A stretch of 64,000 bases of DNA, taken from Paenibacillus algicola (GTDB lineage: Bacteria > Bacillota > Bacilli > Paenibacillales > Paenibacillaceae). Location of the stretch: positions 1,422,501-1,486,500 of the forward strand of contig NZ_CP040396.1 in assembly GCF_005577435.1 (NCBI RefSeq). Reading direction: 5' to 3'. A program made the translations under genes and the position numbers. This document shows positions 49,401-57,110 of the stretch, piece by piece; position 1 is the stretch's first letter, and each line of letters begins with the position of its first letter. Under the pieces are notes generated by a model. The model saw only the letters and a list, made by a program, of their open reading frames with translations, made no database searches and was not told the DNA's origin.

Positions 49401-52366
49401 ATATTCGCACTGTTGCCGAGGCTGAGGGCACAAATTATAAGGTGCTTGCAGTGATTCCTGTTGAAGCAGGTCTGCAGGCGGGTGACCTATTAGGCTATGA
49501 CAGTCAAATCAACAGTACGGGGGGTACTCAGAACCGTGTTTCCATTACAGGCTGGTCGGGAACTCAGAATTTATCCGATGCAAGTCCTGCCGTGTGGGGC
49601 ACCTTGAAGCTTGTGGGATTTGAGGCATCTGCAGTTCAAGGTACGCCAAATATGAATGCGGAAACCATAGATCCATTATGGACGCTTGCCCCGCCCGTTA
49701 GCATTGAGCGTTTGAGGCTGGGTGAAATACCACTGCCCGGGACGTTTCAATTATTATGGGATGATGACTATCTGTATGCGCTTGTTAAAGCTAAAGCCGG
49801 TTACGTCTTAAATCACGAGAACCAAAAAATTTGGGAGAAGGACGCAGCTGAGTTTTTTGTGGATGAAGATAATAGCAAGAGCTTGAGCTACGGCAGCTTT
49901 GATAGACATATCATTGTCTCGTATATGAATGACATTCAACCTTTTAAAAATATGGATCTGGAAGGTGTAGAATCCGTCACGGCTGTCACAGATGAAGGGT
50001 TTCATGTCATGATTAAAATACCATTCAAGCTTCCTCATGCTGCAGGCGATCGTATCGGGTTTGATGTTCAGTTGGACAGCACCCAAGGCACTGCATCCAG
50101 ACAATCCATAACAGGCTGGTCTGGTTCTGAAAACTTATCAAGCACAACACCTTCATATCTTGGAACCGTTATACTTCAATCCGGGCCGCCTTCGCAATCT
50201 GCAGTTCAATCCGCACAGATATATAGCGAGAAAAGGACGTTAGTTCTTGGTGAACCAGGACAGGATGCGACGAAAATCCGTATTAAAGGCTGGCTTGAGG
50301 ATGGGCGTGCAGCTAATATTGCCGCGGCCGATCTTTCTTACACCAGCAGTGACACAAGTGTGGCTGCTGTGCAAGATGATGGTACAGTCGTTGCTAAATC
50401 ACCAGGGATAGCTTATATTACTGCAACAATTCATCTTCAAGGAGCAGCCGTACAAACAAATGCCATTCTCTTTAAGGTCATAGAGTATCCTGTGATGCCA
50501 AACCGGATATTTAATCCGGGGTTTGAAGAGGATAAAGGTTACAAAAATCCACCAACCGGCTGGTCTGTTTCGGGCGATACCAAAGCTTTTTATACAATGG
50601 ATAACCAGTATGGTGCTAACCATCGCAATGGCATTCAGTTTGGAAATTTCTACAGCAGTGATGCTTATAAAGTGACGGTAACTCAAACTGTGTATAACCT
50701 TCCCGATGGATTGTATGAGTTTGAGGTCTGGCATAAGGGATACGGTCTAAACTCCGGATACGCGGCAGTCAAAAATTATGGCGGTGATGACGCTAAGGTG
50801 GAGCTGACAGATACGACTAACAGTTATACCAAGCTAAGTATTAAAGAGATTAAGGTTACATCAGGAGAAGCAACCATTGAACTTTACGTGGATGGTAAAA
50901 AAGGCACCCCTATGTATGTGGATGATATTGTATTTCGTCAATCACGTCCCAAGTCTACGGATGCAGCATTGGCGGATATTCTTATTGACGGTTCATATCT
51001 GCCTGGGTTTGAGAGTGGCAGGACGGCATACGAGGTTTTACTGCCAGCAGGCAGAATAAATATTCCCGCAGTCGTCCCGGTCCTCTTCGATACAAATGCT
51101 GCAGTCAAGATCAATATGCCTGCCAGTATACCGGGTACAGCAGAAATTGTAGTAACGGCGGAGGACCCTGCTGTGAGCTCGGTATATACTATTTTCTTCA
51201 GTCAAACTGCAGCTCCTGTAACTCCGCCAGTAATCCCTGCTCCTCCGTCTGGAACAGAGCCTGTGGTCGTAAAGCCCGAGTCTGAGATAGATCGGGATGA
51301 CTGGGTGATTCAGGTAAACGCTGGTACCGGTCGTGCTGAAGTGCCTCTCCATGAGATAAAGGGGCGTTCCCTAACCATTAATAATGGTAGTGCAGCAATG
51401 ACGCTGGATCGTAAATGGCTGGAGGAAATCAAGGCGATGCAACGGTCAAATGATACGAATGCAAAGTTGGAAATTACCTTACAGCCATTGGATACAGCGA
51501 AAGTCTCGATGCTGATGAAAACGGATTTTCAAGCCGCTGTAAAAAAAGCAGGAGCAGTCTACCAATTAAACGTTTCACTAATAAATAACGGAAAAATGAT
51601 TACATTGAAGCCTGGCAAGGAGGCTATCCGGGTGGTGCTCCCGCTGGAAGGCAATCACGTCAATGCCGACCTCACAGGAGTATACTATTTTGATGAGACT
51701 AGCGGTATATGGGCATATATGGACCGTGAGCCAAAGAATGACGCAGAAAGTCTGGCACTGTACTTAAACCAGTTTGGAATGCATGGTTTATTCGAGTACT
51801 CCAAAATATTTACGGATGTACCTTCAACGCATTGGGTGTTTCCTGCTGTTCAGTTAATGAGTTCTAGACATATCATAACGGGTGTAAACAACCTCCAGTT
51901 CAAGCCAGGGGCGTCCATTACGAGAGCAGAGGCAGCGGTATTGATCTCTAGGGCTTTAAAACTGCCTCCATCCAGTGCAAACTCCTTTTCCGATATAAAG
52001 GCAGGGATTTGGTACGAAGCTCACGCTGCTGCCGTAGCTGATCTCGGCATCATTATCGGACGACAAAATGACCATTTTGCACCTAATGAGCCCTTAACCC
52101 GCGAAGAAATGGCTGCAGTTCTGGTAAGAGCGTACAGGTATAAATACCAGAGTGGGCACAGTGAAGCATCTGGACCAACAGTAAGCGGAGAGCTTTTTCA
52201 GGATGTATCACAAATTTCGGACTGGGCATTTGAGAACGTTGCGGAGGCGATCAGTATCGGTTTGCTTCAGGGGAAGGGGAATGGAAGGTTTGCACCTAAA
52301 GATCAGGTTACCCGTGCTGAAGCGGCGCAAGCCCTGTACAATTTGTTGCAGATCAATAATGAATAG
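46415..52366 (+). CDS. Giant SLH-anchored parallel beta-helix glycan hydrolase with CBM9 repeats
   Basis: A 1983-aa secreted multidomain protein. Order by approximate residue: signal peptide 1-34; N-terminal beta domain; right-handed beta-helix catalytic core 200-520 with RSNQTIYVAPGAYVKGSF, HNSDGIH (Asp323) and GTDDAIDIG (Asp342, Asp343); jelly-roll CBM 522-688; three consecutive CBM9-like domains at 692-882, 886-1072 and 1073-1259; Big2-like domain 1263-1359; second jelly-roll CBM 1361-1514; cadherin-like domain 1515-1600; Pro-rich linker; pre-SLH domain; three SLH modules from 1798. The SLH modules should bind pyruvylated wall polymer, so the enzyme sits on the cell surface. The 19-residue gap between Asp323 and Asp342 matches GH49 dextranases as I recall them (376, 395, 396), not GH28. 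Family and substrate are inferred. Confidence 0.88.
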   Translation: MSRMKKRAPGLVRWLVIALIVSLLPWTPAELQAAEEEISVQPPLHEAISLYPAPEGLPASNYYSVMVNGKNSYTYQSVNHYPDTYTSGQGDNASWTSFAMEDGPVTIEVTRLTGDPVKKAVVRPLDLGITPVIDGNTVRFTLDNPAKVSVEFDGDLKNKMFIFADPPEDPQLIPNKQDPHVLVYESGSHNLDQDNALTEGKTLYFEPGIHDLGDNKTYSLRSNQTIYVAPGAYVKGSFTGNGQRNISILGRGIISGENKKHDGKWGVDGLLVFRNIHDFHVDGPTLVDTPGFNLANYTGISEDPADLNVYNNIKMIGWRHNSDGIHPIGNSTVRDIFFFGTDDAIDIGQGISYLDVQDVVAWQHKNGSVLLISWNGEYADRVSVNNVDVIHYDTHGGNNGHVILALHGGGNPGDLRNFMIQDVRVEEFNGSSKSFIGLSITKTQFANGKDFGKIEHMYFKDLRIDQPSSGNLISGLPSSEAPDSKVSHLVFDHLVINGKVVTSLNEAGIMTDQTSEDIVFVDRNRAANWSFEEQQDSSVQEWSNAGDENAFSVQEAPGLELKQGEARREVYNPLGAALGSRYAVHQSSENYYVETSQEISGLEDGEYTLSAWVKSSGGQEKAVMSVSGHGRENQVVEIPESNEWTKVSIKNIQVTTGKAEIKFTSQAIGEQWIYFDHIVFGKQYLYQIPSSDSPYKAQAIMGTAAIDGLIDSAWEKAPMIKSDQLRLGNSSNTGFFRMMWDQKYLYILAQVPVNGSLNAESSDLWNRDSVEVFLDHDNSKSPTYDDNDRHIIMDYKNQIQAFDVLGTAGMDSAASLLNNGYVAEVKIPFTDTPRIGDILGMDVQVNSTNGSPSRQSISGWSGTQNQSDQTPSVWGELELIGYESEAIMGTPTISEIIDSEWNEVPAVNIDQLRMGNSITPGTLKAMWDHHHLYLLAEVYGDTALNAVNKNIWENDSVEFFVNPVKSRRLSYGSEDRHIIVNYENSIKNFDQVGLDNIRTVAEAEGTNYKVLAVIPVEAGLQAGDLLGYDSQINSTGGTQNRVSITGWSGTQNLSDASPAVWGTLKLVGFEASAVQGTPNMNAETIDPLWTLAPPVSIERLRLGEIPLPGTFQLLWDDDYLYALVKAKAGYVLNHENQKIWEKDAAEFFVDEDNSKSLSYGSFDRHIIVSYMNDIQPFKNMDLEGVESVTAVTDEGFHVMIKIPFKLPHAAGDRIGFDVQLDSTQGTASRQSITGWSGSENLSSTTPSYLGTVILQSGPPSQSAVQSAQIYSEKRTLVLGEPGQDATKIRIKGWLEDGRAANIAAADLSYTSSDTSVAAVQDDGTVVAKSPGIAYITATIHLQGAAVQTNAILFKVIEYPVMPNRIFNPGFEEDKGYKNPPTGWSVSGDTKAFYTMDNQYGANHRNGIQFGNFYSSDAYKVTVTQTVYNLPDGLYEFEVWHKGYGLNSGYAAVKNYGGDDAKVELTDTTNSYTKLSIKEIKVTSGEATIELYVDGKKGTPMYVDDIVFRQSRPKSTDAALADILIDGSYLPGFESGRTAYEVLLPAGRINIPAVVPVLFDTNAAVKINMPASIPGTAEIVVTAEDPAVSSVYTIFFSQTAAPVTPPVIPAPPSGTEPVVVKPESEIDRDDWVIQVNAGTGRAEVPLHEIKGRSLTINNGSAAMTLDRKWLEEIKAMQRSNDTNAKLEITLQPLDTAKVSMLMKTDFQAAVKKAGAVYQLNVSLINNGKMITLKPGKEAIRVVLPLEGNHVNADLTGVYYFDETSGIWAYMDREPKNDAESLALYLNQFGMHGLFEYSKIFTDVPSTHWVFPAVQLMSSRHIITGVNNLQFKPGASITRAEAAVLISRALKLPPSSANSFSDIKAGIWYEAHAAAVADLGIIIGRQNDHFAPNEPLTREEMAAVLVRAYRYKYQSGHSEASGPTVSGELFQDVSQISDWAFENVAEAISIGLLQGKGNGRFAPKDQVTRAEAAQALYNLLQINNE

Positions 52367-52386
52367 AGTAAGCTGCTAAATCAACA

Positions 52387-52430
52387 TAAGGTCTTTAGCC
52401 CACAAGTGGTGGGCTAAAGACCTTATTTGC
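52387..52430. terminator. Terminator after the giant surface enzyme
   Basis: A perfect 17-bp stem (TAAGGTCTTTAGCCCAC with GTGGGCTAAAGACCTTA) around an AAGTG loop, then tttg. Confidence 0.9.
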
Positions 52431-52565
52431 AGTGATAAGATGGATGATTTGAATCAGTGATATTTATTCCACCTAGTGACAATTATTCATTCTATACGAT
52501 ATCCGGAAAGCGCTTTATATTTATGACAAGTACAGAAACCAAGTCACGTATGGGGGAGAGAGAGA

Positions 52566-53486
52566 ATGAAAAAAGAAGGTTTGATGCACGAGCTCAAGAA
52601 AAACAAGCTGTTGTTTTTAATGCTGCTGCCCGGAATTCTTTATTTCTTTGTGTTTCAATACATTCCAATGAGCGGTATAGTCATTGCCTTTAAGCAATTT
52701 AGATTTGACAAAGGAATCTTTCACAGTCCTTGGGTGGGATTTGATAATTTCGATTTTTTCTTTAGGAGCGGAAAGGCCTGGATTATTACGAGAAACACTA
52801 TTTTGTATAATCTGGCATTTATGGCCACCGGGCTGATACTACAGCTTGCAACAGCGTTATTCATTGCGGAAATAGGACGGAAATTTGTGAAGAAGTATAT
52901 ACAGACTACGCTGCTGTTTCCTTTTTTTATCTCCTGGGTTGTCGTGGGTACATTTATCTACAACTTATTCAACTTTGAATATGGCATCATTAATCACTAC
53001 TTGAAGGATTGGGGTATGGAGCCGGTTGATATTTACAGCAGCAGCAGCAGCTGGAGCTACATCATCGTGTTCTTCAATAATTGGAAGTACATCGGCTACA
53101 ATTCGCTGATCTACTTGGCTGCCATCTACAGCATTGATAAAAGTCTGTATGAAGCAGCAGAAATTGACGGAGCAGGCATTATGCAGCGTATTCGGTTAAT
53201 TACGCTACCGCTCCTGATGCCGACAATTATGATTCTGTTACTGCTTGCAGTGGGACAGCTGTTTAGAGGGAATTTTGAATTGTTCTACAATGTGGTGGGT
53301 AACAACAGCTTGCTTTACAACCAAACGGATGTCATTGATACCTTTGTATTCCGTTCTCTAATTCAATCAGCTGATATCGGGATGACAGCAGCAGCAGGGC
53401 TTTATCAAGCCGTTTTGTGTCTGGTCATTATCCTTGTAACTAATTTTACAATTAAAAAATACAATTCCGATTATTCTTTGTTTTAG
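52566..53486 (+). CDS. Sugar ABC transporter permease, LplB type (system 2)
   Basis: A 306-aa six-span permease. The N-terminus LMLLPGILYFFVFQYIPMSGIVIAFKQF and the EAA loop YEAAEIDGAGIMQRIRLITLP mark the LplB group. It is clearly paralogous to the permease at 42424 but far from identical. ATG 52566 follows ggggagagag. It is the first gene of a second permease-permease-binding protein set. Confidence 0.92.
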   Translation: MKKEGLMHELKKNKLLFLMLLPGILYFFVFQYIPMSGIVIAFKQFRFDKGIFHSPWVGFDNFDFFFRSGKAWIITRNTILYNLAFMATGLILQLATALFIAEIGRKFVKKYIQTTLLFPFFISWVVVGTFIYNLFNFEYGIINHYLKDWGMEPVDIYSSSSSWSYIIVFFNNWKYIGYNSLIYLAAIYSIDKSLYEAAEIDGAGIMQRIRLITLPLLMPTIMILLLLAVGQLFRGNFELFYNVVGNNSLLYNQTDVIDTFVFRSLIQSADIGMTAAAGLYQAVLCLVIILVTNFTIKKYNSDYSLF

Positions 53487-53501
53487 AAAGAAGGTGCGCT
53501 A

Positions 53502-54383
53502 ATGTCGAGATCGTTAGAACAGAAGCTTTTCCATTCAGCTGGTTATTTGTTTCTCATTGCCCTTGCTGTTTTGTGCGTTCTACCGTTACTTTTTATATTC
53601 GGAGGATCATTTACAAGCGAACAATCTGTCATCCGCAACGGGTTTTCTCTCATTCCTAAAGAATGGTCGCTGGAGGCCTATGAACTAGCTTTTAAGAATC
53701 CCAAGGATTTGTTCCAGGCTTATTTTATCTCATTCTCTGTAGTGGCCGTCGGTACAGCGGCCGGACTCTTAATGACAGCTATGACAGGTTATGTCTTGTC
53801 GAGACGGGACTTTAAATACCGAAATTTCTTTTCCTTCTTTATTTACTTTACGTCTGTATTCAGTGGCGGCTTGGTGCCTTGGTATATTATGATGGTCTCT
53901 TATCTCGATATGAAGAATAATTTCCTGGCGTTAATTCTGCCGCTGCTGCTCAACGTTTTCTATATCATCGTAATGAAGAGTTTTATGTCAGGCATTCCTT
54001 TTGAAATTATAGAATCTGGAAAAATGGATGGTGCCAACGAGCTGCGAATTTTCTTCAAAATTATTCTACCGGTCTCTGGCCCGGCCTTGGCAACCATCGG
54101 TTTATTTATCGCTTTACAATACTGGAATGACTTCTTCAGTGCAATGCTGTTTATTACAGATCAGTCACTCATGCCACTGCAATACTATCTTTACAAGATG
54201 GTAAACTCCATGGATGCCTTAAGCCGTATGGCCTCCATGTCAGGTGTTCCTATTCCTCAGATGCCTAAAGAAACATTGAAGCTTGCCATGACGGCGTTGG
54301 TCGTGCTTCCGATCATATTTGTGTATCCATTCGTTCAAAGACATATTATTGGCGGTGTGACAGTTGGTGCAGTAAAAGGCTGA
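53502..54383 (+). CDS. Sugar ABC transporter permease, LplC/YtcP type (system 2)
   Basis: A 293-aa six-span permease. The EAA loop reads IIESGKMDGANELRIFFKIILP and the C-terminus RHIIGGVTVGAVKG. It starts 15 bp after the preceding permease with aaagaagg upstream. Confidence 0.92.
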   Translation: MSRSLEQKLFHSAGYLFLIALAVLCVLPLLFIFGGSFTSEQSVIRNGFSLIPKEWSLEAYELAFKNPKDLFQAYFISFSVVAVGTAAGLLMTAMTGYVLSRRDFKYRNFFSFFIYFTSVFSGGLVPWYIMMVSYLDMKNNFLALILPLLLNVFYIIVMKSFMSGIPFEIIESGKMDGANELRIFFKIILPVSGPALATIGLFIALQYWNDFFSAMLFITDQSLMPLQYYLYKMVNSMDALSRMASMSGVPIPQMPKETLKLAMTALVVLPIIFVYPFVQRHIIGGVTVGAVKG

Positions 54384-54440
54384 TATAGGATTGGCTAAGG
54401 CTAATTTTATATATATAAATCAAATTGGGAGGTCAATGCA

Positions 54441-56024
54441 ATGAAAACAAAACGTACGGCCAGTATTTTGTTATCGGTTTTGCTTCTACTATCCGTCATC
54501 CTTGGCTGCAGTCCTGACAAAGGCAATCATCAAGGCAACGGGTCTGTGACATCGACAGGCAGCGAGAAAGAAGGAACGGGAGGCACAAATGAAGGTGAAG
54601 CTGATCTGTCAGAAGAAGTGGAGTTGAAAATGATTCTGCTGGGCGATACACCCGTTGATGCGCAGGTCGTGTATGATGAACTGAATCAAAAATTAAAAGA
54701 AGATATAAACGCTACGGTAAAGGTAGAATTTCTTTCCTGGGCAGACTGGGCACAGAAATATCCTTTGATCCTGGCTTCAGGAGAGGATTACGATTTAATT
54801 TCTTCAGCTAGATGGTCGGATTATTTTAAAAACGCGAAAAACGGAGCCTTCTATGAAATCACACCAGAGAATTTGAATAAGTATGCGCCCCAGACTGTAG
54901 CTAATTCGCCACAAGAGGTTCTCGACTCCGCAATGGTGGACGGAAAGCTATACAATTTGCCCATGAACTATAAAGAGGTTACCGTTGACGGCTACATCGT
55001 CCGTGGTGACCTCCGGAAAAAGTATAACATTAACGAAATCAAGAGCTTGGACGATTTTGGTGCTTACCTGGATGTCATCAAGAAAAACGAGCCTGACATG
55101 ATTCCTTGGGATACTGGAGCACAGGATTTCAACTATTTGCTTAGAGCGGCAGTATACGTGGATAACGGCTATTACAATCGTCTGAGTAAAGAGAGTGGTG
55201 TTCAGACCGTTGTAAAGACGGAAGAGGGAGCTCAGGTGCAAAGCAGCCTCGATATTCCGGAACTGAAGGATTACTTGGTAAAAATGAAAGAATGGAGAAC
55301 GAACGGCTACTGGTCGAAAAATGCTATGGTGAACAAAATCCCGGCTAGAGATTCTTTTGTCAATGGCAAGAGTGCAGCATTCATTGACAATCTGCTTCAA
55401 GCTTCTTCAACTTATACTTCGTTAAAGCAATCCCAGCCGGATTGGGAACTGGAATTTTACCCGATCACTACGAACTCAATTGTTGCGAATCCATATATCA
55501 ACAACGGCATGGCGATCAATGCCAAATCCAAAAATCCAGAGCGTGCATTAATGCTGCTAGATCTTCTCCGGAACGATAAATGGTATAACCAATTGACGAC
55601 TTACGGCATTGAAGGGAAGCATTGGGAGCTTTCTTCAGACGGCAGGCTGGTATCACTCCCTGAAAGCGCAAATTTCCCGCCGGATTCAGCTTGTCCATGG
55701 GGATGGAGAGACTCCAGATTTTATTTGACGCCTGCGGACACCTTCCCGGTGTATGAGAGTGTACTGAAAGAAGCACAGGATCGAGCAGTTCCATCCAATA
55801 TAGCTCTGTTCTCTATGGATAAAACAATCGGAAACATGGCTTCTATTGAAGCCGCTATTCAGGATATCAGTGATCAATATTTCGTGCCTTTAGTGCTTGG
55901 ATATCTGGAAGATATTGATGCAGGTATTGAAAATCTAAGGTCCAAGGTACAGAGCGCGGGCTTTGAAGAATACATTCAGGAAACTCAGAAGCAGTTAGAA
56001 GCATTTGGTGTAACTTATCAATAA
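54441..56024 (+). CDS. Sugar ABC transporter substrate-binding lipoprotein, YtcQ type (system 2)
   Basis: A 527-aa binding lipoprotein. The type II signal ends at ILGC followed by SPDKG, then a Gly/Ser/Glu-rich flexible linker (about 25-55). The body has ELKMILLGDTPVDAQ and YDLISSARWSDYFKN, like long oligosaccharide-binding proteins. ATG 54441 follows gggaggtc. It differs strongly from the system 1 protein, so the two importers may take different products of the same polymer. Confidence 0.91.
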   Translation: MKTKRTASILLSVLLLLSVILGCSPDKGNHQGNGSVTSTGSEKEGTGGTNEGEADLSEEVELKMILLGDTPVDAQVVYDELNQKLKEDINATVKVEFLSWADWAQKYPLILASGEDYDLISSARWSDYFKNAKNGAFYEITPENLNKYAPQTVANSPQEVLDSAMVDGKLYNLPMNYKEVTVDGYIVRGDLRKKYNINEIKSLDDFGAYLDVIKKNEPDMIPWDTGAQDFNYLLRAAVYVDNGYYNRLSKESGVQTVVKTEEGAQVQSSLDIPELKDYLVKMKEWRTNGYWSKNAMVNKIPARDSFVNGKSAAFIDNLLQASSTYTSLKQSQPDWELEFYPITTNSIVANPYINNGMAINAKSKNPERALMLLDLLRNDKWYNQLTTYGIEGKHWELSSDGRLVSLPESANFPPDSACPWGWRDSRFYLTPADTFPVYESVLKEAQDRAVPSNIALFSMDKTIGNMASIEAAIQDISDQYFVPLVLGYLEDIDAGIENLRSKVQSAGFEEYIQETQKQLEAFGVTYQ

Positions 56025-56030
56025 TATACC

Positions 56031-56068
56031 GAGCAAGAGCTGGATGGCCCTCCATCCGGCTCTTGCTC
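56031..56068 (+). terminator. Terminator-like hairpin after ABC system 2
   Basis: A 17-bp stem (gagcaagagctggatgg with ccatccggctcttgctc, one wobble). It lacks a T run, so it may act mainly as an mRNA 3' stabiliser. Confidence 0.65.
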
Positions 56069-56109
56069 GTCTGCAACCATGCGCATGCTGCCCTGCCTGT
56101 CTGAAATTT

Positions 56110-56118
56110 TGTTATAAT
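56110..56118 (+). promoter_or_regulatory. Extended -10 promoter of the AraC regulator gene
   Basis: TGTTATAAT forms an extended -10 element (TGNTATAAT). No good -35 was found, as expected for this promoter type. Transcription would begin near 56125, which places the first in-frame ATG (56117) upstream of the transcript. Confidence 0.6.
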
Positions 56119-56173
56119 GCTGTATATCATGTTCTGTTTATCATTCTGGATTGATTTAAAGGAGGCGGGAATC

Positions 56174-57058
56174 ATTTCTTACCAAACTAATTATCGTGAA
56201 AATTATGGTTTTTTGTTTACGGATACGCCTCCTTTTCCGCTTCCACAAATTTCATCTATAGGATGGGAGCATCTTTCTGATCCCGACTATCGCTGGCATG
56301 GTCTGCATAGAGCAGAACCCAACCATGTTCTTTTTCAATATACATTATCTGGGTCTGGTAAGCTTATGCTTCAGAGCTCTGTTCATACACTTCAGCCCGG
56401 GGAAGCATTTATGGTGAGAATCCCGGGAGAGCACGAATATTTCTTTGAGCCGTCGGTGTCTCATTGGGAATTTATCTATGTGATGATTATGGATAAGGAG
56501 CTCTCGCGCTGGGTTGATCAGGTCACTCAGGACCGAGGGAACGTTCAAGCTTATCACTCGGAGTCCGAAATCATCAGGTGCCTAAGACAGATGCTGGAAC
56601 AAGCTAGAAACAAGCAAATTCAAAATATATATTATTCAGCTGAACTGGCATATCAATTTTTCATGACCCTTCTCAGAGACCAGCCATCCAGTCAAGAACA
56701 TGACGAGATGCCGGTGTTTATTGAACGTGCACTCCAATACATGAATATTCATTTCAAGGACATCGAAAGCTTAGATCAGATCTCGAGCATGGCAGGGATT
56801 TCAAAGTATCATTTTTTGCGGCAGTTCCGTAAATATATACACTGTACCCCGCTCGAATATTTGAACCGCGTGAGAATTGAGAAATCCGCTGAACTACTGC
56901 GAAAGTCCGACATGAACATTGAGGAAATTGCAAAGGAAGTAGGATACTCCAACGGTAATTATTACTCAAAGGTATTTCGACAATGGGTAGGCACTACACC
57001 GGGCAAGTTTAGAAAAGGCAGGGATTTCATGCCTATCGATCATCTAAGTATTAAATGA
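56174..57058 (+). CDS. AraC-family transcriptional regulator with probable ATT start
   Basis: A cytosolic AraC/XylS-type activator with an N-terminal cupin sensor (SGSGKLMLQSSVHTLQPGEAF) and a C-terminal double HTH (DQISSMAGISKYHFLRQFRKYIH and IEEIAKEVGYSNGNYYSKVFRQW, then TTPGKFRK). The open frame reaches back to ATG 56117, but that ATG overlaps the -10 box, and ATG 56129 would be almost leaderless. A perfect aaaggagg (56158-56165) lies eight bases before ATT 56174, which I take as the start (294 codons). It sits between importer 2 and the convergent GH27 gene and probably regulates this locus. Confidence 0.85.
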   Translation: MSYQTNYRENYGFLFTDTPPFPLPQISSIGWEHLSDPDYRWHGLHRAEPNHVLFQYTLSGSGKLMLQSSVHTLQPGEAFMVRIPGEHEYFFEPSVSHWEFIYVMIMDKELSRWVDQVTQDRGNVQAYHSESEIIRCLRQMLEQARNKQIQNIYYSAELAYQFFMTLLRDQPSSQEHDEMPVFIERALQYMNIHFKDIESLDQISSMAGISKYHFLRQFRKYIHCTPLEYLNRVRIEKSAELLRKSDMNIEEIAKEVGYSNGNYYSKVFRQWVGTTPGKFRKGRDFMPIDHLSIK

Positions 57059-57066
57059 GAAATAAA

Positions 57067-57105
57067 TAAGCCGCCCCTGAGATCTATGATCTCTGAGGCG
57101 GCTAT
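57067..57105. terminator. Bidirectional terminator between araC-type gene and GH27
   Basis: Stems ATAAGCCGCC/GGCGGCTATT and, inside, GAGATC/GATCTC, between two convergent stops. Confidence 0.85.
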
Positions 57106-57110
57106 TGCAA

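Noticed and set aside
52503..52517. cre-like palindrome ggaaagcgctttata upstream of ABC system 2
   Set aside because: Three fixed consensus positions are wrong.
52457..52693. A 78-aa plus-strand ORF before the second importer
   Set aside because: It overlaps the permease gene that starts at 52566 in another frame and has no clear ribosome binding site.
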